NCBI GenBank assembly: GCA_934630485.1
Contig: CAKTWD010000008.1
Span: 1-29,737 of the forward strand
Source of the DNA: an uncultured Eggerthellaceae bacterium
GTDB lineage: Bacteria; Actinomycetota; Coriobacteriia; Coriobacteriales; Eggerthellaceae
Direction: 5' to 3'
DNA: 29,737 bases
The first letter of the stretch is position 1; the number at the start of each line of letters is the position of its first letter. Shown here in pieces: positions 1 to 7,492 of the stretch. Below the pieces are notes generated by a model. That model was not told the origin of the DNA, ran no database searches, and was given only the letters and a program-made list of their open reading frames with translations. Made by a program: the position numbers and the translations under genes.

Positions 1-633
1 TACACGATCGGCGGCCAGGAGGCTGCCACGGGGTCGCTCATCGAGCTTTCAACAAAGGTAGGCGAGGTGAACTGGTACGTCTGCGAGGCGCTTGGCCAGG
101 CGACGAACGCCGACGACGAAGTGAAAAAAGTCGCAGACGGCCTGATCGCGGGTTTGAAGGATCAAACCATCGGCCATGTGTTCTTCATTGGCGGCGGCAA
201 TGCCAACGAAGAGGCTTACGATTACTACACCGAGTTCGCGCAGAGCGCGCCAAAGAACAGCGTTTTCGTAAGCTATGGCACTATCGGCGACCGTCTTGCG
301 AAGCTCGATCTGGGAACGGCGGGAGCCCAGCCCCGTTTCGTGAACCTGGGTTCGCGTGCCGATATCTACGCAGCCGTCCAGACGTCCATCGCCCTTGCGA
401 ACGAGTTCAACAAAAGCGTCAACGATCTGCCGATGAGCTTCTTGGTGTCGCAGCACTGCGAAGAGGGCGTTGCCGCCCTTCTCACGCTTCTGTGGATCGG
501 CGTCAAGAACGTGTCGTTCGGCCCCGTCCTTCCCGAGTACCTTCCCGAGAAGGCGCTCAACTTCTTCAAGCAGGCATATGCCCTGAAGATCGCGGGCAAC
601 GCACAGGACGACCTGAACGGCTTTCTGAACTAA
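1..633 (+). CDS. Hybrid cluster protein (hydroxylamine reductase)-like protein, 3' part, cluster ligands missing
   Basis: The reading frame is open from base 1 and ends with TAA at 631-633, so the 5' part lies outside the window. The 210 visible residues match the C-terminal third of Hcp enzymes: a GG-x-N segment, YYTEFA, KLDLGT, the NDLPMSF stretch, then LLTLLWIGVKNVSFGP. Hcp enzymes reduce hydroxylamine or nitric oxide at a 4Fe-2S-3O hybrid cluster. Aligned by spacing (28 and 25 residues) to the three C-terminal cluster cysteines of Desulfovibrio Hcp, this protein has Gly (196-198), Thr (280-282) and Arg (355-357). The cluster glutamate is kept (460-462), but the Lys two residues later is Gly (466-468). 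The fold family is secure; hydroxylamine reductase activity is doubtful. The N-terminal FeS motif and His/Glu/Cys ligands cannot be seen here. The gene converges on addA. Confidence 0.85.
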   Translation, partial: YTIGGQEAATGSLIELSTKVGEVNWYVCEALGQATNADDEVKKVADGLIAGLKDQTIGHVFFIGGGNANEEAYDYYTEFAQSAPKNSVFVSYGTIGDRLAKLDLGTAGAQPRFVNLGSRADIYAAVQTSIALANEFNKSVNDLPMSFLVSQHCEEGVAALLTLLWIGVKNVSFGPVLPEYLPEKALNFFKQAYALKIAGNAQDDLNGFLN

Positions 634-641
634 CGAATCGA

Positions 642-673
642 GCTCATGCGCATGCCAAGGCATGCGCATGAGC
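642..673. terminator. Perfect 15-bp inverted repeat at convergent gene ends
   Basis: GCTCATGCGCATGCC (642-656), spacer AA, then its exact reverse complement (659-673). It lies 8 bases after the hcp-like stop and covers the last codons and stop of the opposing helicase gene. It is probably a bidirectional transcription stop, although neither side has a strong T-run. Confidence 0.5.
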
Positions 674-3600
674 AATTGCCCGAGCAAGGCTGTCTTGATC
701 ACGCGGCTCGAAACGATACCGCACGATTTGAGGTTGGCCATCCAACGAGCGTTGCTCGACCCTGACGAACGTCGCCTCCACCGCATCGAAGCCCGCGCGT
801 AACAGGGCATACGCGTAGCACGACGCCTGAAGCACGTGCTTTTCCCTTACTTCCCCATCGGTCTCGGACAGATTGCCGCCCGTCTTGTAGTCGACCACGC
901 GTGCAAGGCCTTTCGGATTCGAGGAGCTTATGACAAGCAAGTCGATCTCACCCTCAAGGTAAACACTGCCGCCATGCCCGTCAGGCACATCCACGAAGAA
1001 CGGCACCTCGGCAGACAAGTTTGCATCATCGGTCGCGACATCATGCGCAAGATCGCTCTCGAACCAAGCGGCGAGCGCCTGGGTTAGACGGAAGCGCGAC
1101 CCGTATTCAACCCCGCACTGACGACAGACGGCGTCGATGCGCGACTCGGGCGGCATACGCAACGCCTCCCCGGGTCCTCGTGCGATAACGGCGTATTGAG
1201 CCAGCAGGTGAAACGCCGTTCCAAAGTCGGTCGCCCTATCATCTGCGGGTTGTTTTTCATCCAACCACGCATCGTCGCGGAGCGGATCGCCCTCGACCGG
1301 CGCCCCAGAGACGCCTACGTCGGGAAGACTGGTCTCGACGGCGTGCTTGGAAGCAAGGTCTGCCAACAAACTGCCCGAATGAGATGCATCCGAAACGGCC
1401 GAGTAGCTGAAAATGCCCCCACGATCGTGAAGGAACACGCGATCGCTTAAGCCTGAAAGAGACTTGTCAACAGGCACAGCAAACTTATCGTCGCTGGAGC
1501 TTTGCGAAGACGATCCACTATCACCCGCATCGTCTTTCTCCAAGGCCGTGTGCTGGACACGAGCCAACGTCGTGCCGCCAAACTCATGCATGGTCACGCC
1601 CGGGGCGAACCAGTCGTTGGCGCCAGTAAGCGCGGGTCCGATCGACGAAAACGCATTCTTGGGCGCCCCGTTGGCATTGTCCTTCGTACGGTTGCCGAAC
1701 GTTGCCACGATCAGAGCCTCTTTCGCGCGCGTCAAAGCCACATAGAGCAGACGCTTGGCCTCTTCTGCTTCGCCAAGCATCGCGCGCCTACGCATAAGGG
1801 CACGCAATTCCAAAATGTCGCCGCAAGAGGCCATCTTTGACGGGATTTCGTCTTCCAGCAGCTCTTCATCCAAGGCGTCGTCAAGAGCCTTGCCGACATT
1901 TGCCACGGGACCCTTCATGCCTGACACCGATTTGCCCAAATCAAGCGATACGAAAACGAGTCCGTCGACGGAATCAAGCAGCAACGCCGACGAGTCCGAC
2001 CCCGACGACTTCATCTCGGCCACGGCGACGATGGGGAACTCCAAACCCTTTGAGGCATGGATGGTCATGATGCGCACGAAGTTGCCACCCGAAACAGACA
2101 AGGCGCCCGGCGCCTGAACCATGCCGGCAACTTGGCTTGCGAACTGCTCCGCAAGCGTTGCCGAGCCCCGCGGGCAGGCTTCCTCGGCCTCGCCCACCAG
2201 CCGCACGAGCTTGTACATGTTCGCAACGCTTGCGCGACCTTCCTCACCTTGATGCTGCATGCGCGCAATCCAACCTGATTCGACAAGCAGGTCGTTAACA
2301 ATGCTGCGCGCAGAACTGACGCCAACGCGTTGACGAGCACGTCGAAGCACCGTTACCGCTTGAGCCAAGCGCGATGACAACGGCGCGCCGTCTATGCCCC
2401 GAGCCCCGAAGTCGGAAACGACCGCTTTACCCAGAACGCGAACGCCTTCGTGAAGGTCGCGTCTTCTTACGGAACCGTTCGGACGCCTAGCTGTGGCAAC
2501 TTCAATGAGCTCGTCGGCAGTCAACCCGAACAAGGGGCTTGAGAGAACGCCGAAGAGCCCATCTTCGCATGCGGGGTTCGCAAGCCAGTTAAGCAAAGAA
2601 ACGACAAGTGCCGTTTCGGGGGCGTTCTTCAAAACCGATCCGCCCGCGATGACGCACGAAAGCCCCACGTCGCGAACGGCTGCGGCGTAGACATCGGCAT
2701 GCGACATCGTTCCAAGAAGAATGACCATGTCCCCCGCCGAATGGCCCGCCTTCGACAAGTTCGAGAACTCTTCGGCTATCGCACGCGCGGACGAGAGGCG
2801 CATGAGTTCGGTGCCGCCGCGCGAGGGATACGAAACATGACGGACGACAATGCGCGCACCGTCACCCAAAAAAGGCTTCTTAACCTCTTTCTCGTCACGC
2901 GAAGGCGCTAAAGACATGAATTCCTTGCCGAACATATCGTCGCGCTCGAAAATGCGATCGACGAAGGACAGCACATCGCGATGGCTTCGAAAGTTGTCGG
3001 GCAAATAGATGATGTCATCGGCATTTCGTGCCTGCACATCGGAAAGGTGCCGGCGGTACACGGACACGTCCGCCCCACGGAAACGGTAGATGCTCTGCTG
3101 AGCGTCGCCCACAACGCACAGACGGGAGGCATCGGGACCAGCCAAGCGCTTGATCATATCGACCTGGGATTGATCGGTATCCTGAAACTCGTCGATCATG
3201 ATGAGCTTGAACTTGTCTTCGAGCGAAGCTGCGATATCGGGATGGTTGGCGATCGCCTGGGAGGCAAATAGCAGCAAGTCATCGTTGCTAAGAACACCTG
3301 CACGATGCTTCAGCTTGTCCAATATCTCGGCCGCACGATTGGATATCTTGAGGATGGTTTCAAAAAGCGGCTGAGCCGCAGAAAGACGCAACGAAACCGC
3401 TTCAGCCGTGATTTCGCCCAGAAGGCTTTTAGCCGTCTCTTTGAAATCGGCCTTGCCGAAATTACAGCTTGTCGGTAGCAACCCCATGACGCTCAGGGCA
3501 TCCGCAGCGTCGAGCCTGCCCTCGTTAACCAAACGCGCGATCTCTTCCGAAGCCAACTGAGCCTGCGCAATGAACTTGGCCTTGCTGGCCGAGTCGTTCT

Positions 3601-4243
3601 GGCCCTCCGCCAAGCTCATCATCAAACTCAGAGCTGAAGCTACTTTGTCTAAAACCGCCACGGGAGAGACAGGATCGCCCAACTGCATCAGCATGATGCC
3701 GTCCTCCTGCGCAGGGATCTTCTCGACAAGTCGAAGCACCATGTCCTCTACCGACGCTGACCCGAACGCAGAGCCGAAAGAAGATGCCTGATATTCCGAG
3801 AACAGCACTTCGAACTCGTCCGCAGACGAGTCGCGCATTTCCTCGAGCGCAACTTCAACCGCGGACCTGCGCATTTCCTGCAACATGACATCGTCGGCGA
3901 CGGAAAACGACGGATCAATGCCCAGCTGAACGGCGTTCGACCGAAGGATTCGCGAGCACATTCCGTGGATAGTCGAGATCCACGCCTCGTCGACTTTCAA
4001 GGCCTGGTCGATCATACCGGCATCGCGCAGCGATGCCTTGACGCGCGACTTCAGCTCGCCAGCTGCCTTCTTGGTGAAGGTGATGGCAAGAACCTGATCG
4101 ATATCGTCCACATAGCCGCTGGTCAGAGCGTTCACGATGCGTTTAGTAAGCGTGAAGGTCTTTCCCGAGCCTGCGCCGGCAGCTACAACCAAAGGCTCAT
4201 CGAGCGTGTTGATGCATTTCAATTGACCAGGTTTGAGAGCCAT
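644..4243 (-). CDS. addA: AddA-type UvrD-family helicase-nuclease
   Basis: ATP-dependent helicase and nuclease subunit that resects double-strand breaks together with AddB and prepares ends for RecA. It has 1199 residues, usual for AddA. Visible helicase motifs in order: Walker A AAGAGSGKT (residues 21-29), LAITFTKKAA (motif Ia), STIHGMCSRIL, IDEFQDTD (Walker B/motif II), VVGDAQQSIYRFRGAD (III), MTIHASKGLEFPI (V) and LLYVALTRAKEAL (VI). The C-terminus has a RecB-type nuclease domain: FGTAFHLL, EGEIDLLV, VVDYKTG, then Q and YAYAL, so the nuclease looks intact. I chose ATG 4243 (protein begins MALKPGQ), two bases after the addB stop. An ATG at 4282 would add 13 residues overlapping addB. The tight spacing implies translational coupling in an addB-addA operon. 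UvrD/PcrA-nuclease fusions are the alternative, but the partner gene favours AddA. Confidence 0.9.
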   Translation of the reverse strand: MALKPGQLKCINTLDEPLVVAAGAGSGKTFTLTKRIVNALTSGYVDDIDQVLAITFTKKAAGELKSRVKASLRDAGMIDQALKVDEAWISTIHGMCSRILRSNAVQLGIDPSFSVADDVMLQEMRRSAVEVALEEMRDSSADEFEVLFSEYQASSFGSAFGSASVEDMVLRLVEKIPAQEDGIMLMQLGDPVSPVAVLDKVASALSLMMSLAEGQNDSASKAKFIAQAQLASEEIARLVNEGRLDAADALSVMGLLPTSCNFGKADFKETAKSLLGEITAEAVSLRLSAAQPLFETILKISNRAAEILDKLKHRAGVLSNDDLLLFASQAIANHPDIAASLEDKFKLIMIDEFQDTDQSQVDMIKRLAGPDASRLCVVGDAQQSIYRFRGADVSVYRRHLSDVQARNADDIIYLPDNFRSHRDVLSFVDRIFERDDMFGKEFMSLAPSRDEKEVKKPFLGDGARIVVRHVSYPSRGGTELMRLSSARAIAEEFSNLSKAGHSAGDMVILLGTMSHADVYAAAVRDVGLSCVIAGGSVLKNAPETALVVSLLNWLANPACEDGLFGVLSSPLFGLTADELIEVATARRPNGSVRRRDLHEGVRVLGKAVVSDFGARGIDGAPLSSRLAQAVTVLRRARQRVGVSSARSIVNDLLVESGWIARMQHQGEEGRASVANMYKLVRLVGEAEEACPRGSATLAEQFASQVAGMVQAPGALSVSGGNFVRIMTIHASKGLEFPIVAVAEMKSSGSDSSALLLDSVDGLVFVSLDLGKSVSGMKGPVANVGKALDDALDEELLEDEIPSKMASCGDILELRALMRRRAMLGEAEEAKRLLYVALTRAKEALIVATFGNRTKDNANGAPKNAFSSIGPALTGANDWFAPGVTMHEFGGTTLARVQHTALEKDDAGDSGSSSQSSSDDKFAVPVDKSLSGLSDRVFLHDRGGIFSYSAVSDASHSGSLLADLASKHAVETSLPDVGVSGAPVEGDPLRDDAWLDEKQPADDRATDFGTAFHLLAQYAVIARGPGEALRMPPESRIDAVCRQCGVEYGSRFRLTQALAAWFESDLAHDVATDDANLSAEVPFFVDVPDGHGGSVYLEGEIDLLVISSSNPKGLARVVDYKTGGNLSETDGEVREKHVLQASCYAYALLRAGFDAVEATFVRVEQRSLDGQPQIVRYRFEPRDQDSLARAIAHAHALACA

Positions 4244-4245
4244 AA

Positions 4246-7044
4246 CTATGCACCCCGCTTCGCGCAAGAGAAATCGGGGCAAAAACGACAGGCGTCCTTA
4301 GTTGACGGGCTCGCCTGAACACAGCCGTTTCTCATGCCCTCAACAGCCACCTTGACCAATTCCTCAGTCGCATCGAGCATGCTCGAGAACGTCAAAGCAG
4401 ACAAACTTATTTGATCTTCTTCCTTAAGTTGAGTGTCCGCCAACCCCGCAGCATACGCTTCCCTCGACCATCCTTCGGGATCGCTTAGGGAACACGCGCA
4501 CTTGTCGGGGCTGATATGCGTAAGGTGGGCCGCATCGATGACGCGAGGGTCATACGATCCAGCGATATCATGGCTTTTGCCGTAGCTGACATAAAACGCC
4601 CCCACGACATTAAGCCCCAGCGCCCGCTTAACCGCCTGCGCGTAAATGCGCGTCTGAACCTTGCCCGCATGAAGGGCATCGCAAGACGCAAGCTGATGAC
4701 CTGCGGTAACCGACCCCTTGTAGTCAATGATGACCGCGTTGCCGTTAGCGTCGACATCGATGCGATCGACTTTTCCCACCAAATCGATGCCAGCGTATTT
4801 CGCCTGACAGTCGGCGCTTTCGTCGCCCGGCAGTCCAATGACGTACTCGAAATAACGAGGTTGGAACGTCGGGAGCAACGCAGCATCGTAGTCGAGGAAG
4901 TCGGTGATCTGGCTTTTAAAGGCATCCATGGCACGTTGCTCAAGCTGTCCACAGGGAACAAGCCTATTAGACCCAGGCTCCATTTCAAACTGTTCGGCTT
5001 CAAGCTGATCGAGCACATGCCCCATCAGCTGACGGGCTTGTTTAAGATTGCCTCCGTCAACCTTTGCATAACCCTCAGATTGAAAGGAGCGGTAAAACCG
5101 CTCGAGCGCCGCATGGGCGAACACACCCTTTTCCAGCGGGCCCCATTCCTCTTTGCTTCCCTGCGCTTTCAGACGGTTGAGCACGAACCACTTGCGCGGG
5201 CATTCAAGATAATTCTCGATCTGCGAAGGCGAAGGCGCGCAATACGAGCCCGTTTGCGAAAAACGGGGCAGCAGCGCGAAAGCGCGATAACCGGAAGAGA
5301 GCGATCCTTGACCGTTGCCGGGCAACATCTCGCTAACAGATTGGGTCGTCGATGAAGGCGCCGCGACTGCATTTGCAAAGAGATCCTCCTCGCCCCGCTC
5401 GGCTGCGCAGCAAGAAAGGTCGAGGTCTTGACGATTGCAAGCATCAAGGAATTCCTCGAGCACGACGCAGGGATACGTCTCGTTCGCATCGAAATCATGC
5501 AATGCGCGCTCGAACACAAAGTGAGTGGTTGGCAAGCCCTGCAGCGCGCGAAAACGCCTTCGGGCCTGAGACAGCGATGAGTCAACAGGGTAAAGACCCA
5601 GCTTCGCGAAAAGAGCCGAGGCGGCGTTGTCCTTGTCGGCAACGGGGTAGTCGGCGTTGTTCATATCCGCCACGATCAGCGTTGAAACCGACCCGACATC
5701 CAACGTTGATATATCGTCCTGTGTACCGATGGTCACATCCACAGGCCCTGGCGCCGCTTGCTTGGATACGGATATCGCCGAGTCTTTAATCAGGTTGATG
5801 CAATCCTCCACGGACAGATCGAATGCCCGAGCTGCGGCGTACATGGCGCGAAGTGCCGACATCGCCTCGATTTGCTCCGCCCTGAATGCCTCGCTCCAGC
5901 CAACCCGCGCCGTCGTCCTGTCAATGAAGGCGCCCAGCAGAATATCGGCATCGGGATCGGAAGCAAGCTCCTCCAATTGCGAGAATTCTTCGAACTCAGC
6001 GCGAAGAGCAGAAAGGTACGGCTCTTTTTCCGCTATGCGATCGTTCAGCAGAAGAGACTCCGCCTTCTGAGCCGTGGAAGCATCGATGCCAGAGAACGGG
6101 GACAGCATGACATCCACCAGAGCCGAAGTCCACTGGTCGCTGAAAAGGCAGTCGAACATGGAAACGAACGCGCTGCCAAATGCCGTCTGAACGAACGGCT
6201 TTCGGGCACGCACCGCGCAGTTAACCCCTTCATCCGCAAGGCTTCGCGCAAGGGAGTCGTACATTTCGAGAGGATTGACGCAGGTGATAGCAACAGGGCC
6301 CTCGACAAGAAGCGAGCGGACGATGTCAGCCACCAACGCAGGCTGAGCATAACACCCCGAAGCGCACCCGAAATGGCAAGAGACGCCCTCGGGAAGGGGA
6401 ATCACGCCCTCCGCACCCAGAGCCTCGTCGACATGCACGCGCAAGCGATCGTTTTCCTGAAAAAGCAGTTGTTGATGCCATGAGAGCGGAGCGGCTTTGC
6501 AAACGAGCACGTTAAGGTCGCGCGGAAATGCGTCCTGGCTTGAAGACAGAAGAGCAACGGCGCTGCCCAGTTCGACGAAGCCCCGCGCTGCTATGTAATC
6601 GAAATAGTCGGCGATAACGCCAAGGAGGGCCTTCTCGTTTTCAGAAAGAGCCGCCACCGAGCCCGAACCCGATTCACCTTCAGGCGCATCGCCATTGCGC
6701 AAAGCATCAATCGCACCCCGCATCTCTGGCAAGCCTGCGCCCGCTTGCGCGATTTTCGCAGCAAGGCGCACGTAGCCCGGAGCAAGAAGGAATTCGTTTT
6801 GCACATCCTTAAAAACGGCTTGCATGGCCATCATGCGCAGCGCGTCGTTGACGATGGCTCGTCCGTCTCCGGCAAGCTCCCACAGTGATGACGCCCACCC
6901 TTGAAACGTGGTGACCGTTACGCCGAAAAGCTGGGAGCCGGCATGCGCACGACGATATGCATCAACCTGCGCAAAAGTAGGCAGAAGAACCACGTCGAAC
7001 GACGCGGGGTGAGTATGTTCAGCATCGATTATCATGTCCGACAT
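4246..7044 (-). CDS. addB: AddB-like PD-(D/E)XK nuclease subunit
   Basis: About 932 residues. The C-terminal third carries a RecB/AddB-type nuclease: SQIENYLECPRKWF near residue 615, GVFAHAALERF, LVGKVDRIDV, VIIDYKG, then Q-x-x-IYAQAV. One Cys in YLECPRKW plus the terminal C-x2-C-x4-C (CRFCPDFSC) fit the AddB iron-sulphur clamp. The N-terminal half is a degenerate helicase-like fold; I see no Walker A, so it probably contributes structure and Chi scanning rather than translocation, as in other AddB proteins. Start uncertain: ATG 7044 (MSDMIID), ATG 7035 and TTG 7071 are in frame and none has a clear Shine-Dalgarno sequence. TTG 7071 lies inside the palindrome at 7055-7088 and is less likely. 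The stop is two bases before addA. The N-terminal half is too diverged for me to assign domains. Confidence 0.8.
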   Translation of the reverse strand: MSDMIIDAEHTHPASFDVVLLPTFAQVDAYRRAHAGSQLFGVTVTTFQGWASSLWELAGDGRAIVNDALRMMAMQAVFKDVQNEFLLAPGYVRLAAKIAQAGAGLPEMRGAIDALRNGDAPEGESGSGSVAALSENEKALLGVIADYFDYIAARGFVELGSAVALLSSSQDAFPRDLNVLVCKAAPLSWHQQLLFQENDRLRVHVDEALGAEGVIPLPEGVSCHFGCASGCYAQPALVADIVRSLLVEGPVAITCVNPLEMYDSLARSLADEGVNCAVRARKPFVQTAFGSAFVSMFDCLFSDQWTSALVDVMLSPFSGIDASTAQKAESLLLNDRIAEKEPYLSALRAEFEEFSQLEELASDPDADILLGAFIDRTTARVGWSEAFRAEQIEAMSALRAMYAAARAFDLSVEDCINLIKDSAISVSKQAAPGPVDVTIGTQDDISTLDVGSVSTLIVADMNNADYPVADKDNAASALFAKLGLYPVDSSLSQARRRFRALQGLPTTHFVFERALHDFDANETYPCVVLEEFLDACNRQDLDLSCCAAERGEEDLFANAVAAPSSTTQSVSEMLPGNGQGSLSSGYRAFALLPRFSQTGSYCAPSPSQIENYLECPRKWFVLNRLKAQGSKEEWGPLEKGVFAHAALERFYRSFQSEGYAKVDGGNLKQARQLMGHVLDQLEAEQFEMEPGSNRLVPCGQLEQRAMDAFKSQITDFLDYDAALLPTFQPRYFEYVIGLPGDESADCQAKYAGIDLVGKVDRIDVDANGNAVIIDYKGSVTAGHQLASCDALHAGKVQTRIYAQAVKRALGLNVVGAFYVSYGKSHDIAGSYDPRVIDAAHLTHISPDKCACSLSDPEGWSREAYAAGLADTQLKEEDQISLSALTFSSMLDATEELVKVAVEGMRNGCVQASPSTKDACRFCPDFSCAKRGA

Positions 7045-7054
7045 TGTAACAAGC

Positions 7055-7088
7055 AACGAGGATAAGAACAAATGTTCTTATCCTCGTT
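7055..7088. terminator. Perfect 16-bp inverted repeat upstream of addB
   Basis: AACGAGGATAAGAACA (7055-7070), spacer AA, exact reverse complement (7073-7088). It lies 10 bases upstream of the addB ATG and 76 bases past the DUF1292 stop. On the minus strand the 3' arm continues into U-rich sequence, so it could terminate the secDF transcript. As DNA dyad symmetry it could equally be an operator for addBA. Confidence 0.5.
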
Positions 7089-7164
7089 CACAAAGCAATT
7101 GATTTGTCTAATCGCGGCCGGGCAAAGATCTCATGCAAGCTAAGCCCGGATCCACTGTGGCGGC

Positions 7165-7485
7165 TTAGGCGAAATCGTAAAGATCCTTCGCGGCCACCTG
7201 GAACGCCTGATAAACCTCTTCCGAAATGGCATCGTCGTCAACAAGCTCGAAGGCAACGGGCTGCTCATCCTCGTCAAGCTCGGTCGCCTCAAGGATGACA
7301 ACCTCGCCCGAAGACGTAGCGGGCTCGTCTTCGGTAACCGGGAAGAAGAACGCGTAACGACGGTCGTTGTGGATCAGAAGCCCCAGGAACTCCATCTCGA
7401 CGACGTCGCCGTTCTCGTCTTCCAGAGCGATGACCATGCCCTCTTCGGTCGGCGGCGCGAAATTAGGTGCACTTCCCTCACGCAT
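7165..7485 (-). CDS. DUF1292 family protein
   Basis: A 106-residue acidic protein of unknown function. The segment MVIALEDENGDVVEMEFLG followed by YAFFFPV and VVILEATELDEDEQPVAFELVDD is the DUF1292 pattern (YrzB-like), a small soluble family found mostly in Firmicutes and Actinobacteria. The ATG at 7485 (MREGSAP) is preceded on the minus strand by GGAAGTAGGT. The gene starts 7 bases after the secDF stop, so it is almost certainly cotranscribed with secDF. Longer upstream starts would run into secDF and are rejected. A 7-bp hairpin (about 7140-7168) follows the stop. No catalytic residues are evident and I assign no role. Confidence 0.8.
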   Translation of the reverse strand: MREGSAPNFAPPTEEGMVIALEDENGDVVEMEFLGLLIHNDRRYAFFFPVTEDEPATSSGEVVILEATELDEDEQPVAFELVDDDAISEEVYQAFQVAAKDLYDFA

Positions 7486-7492
7486 GATGTAC

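Noticed and set aside
4244..4282. Longer addA start at ATG 4282
   Set aside because: It would add 13 non-family residues overlapping addB; ATG 4243 is at the expected operon junction and gives the usual N-terminus shortly before Walker A.
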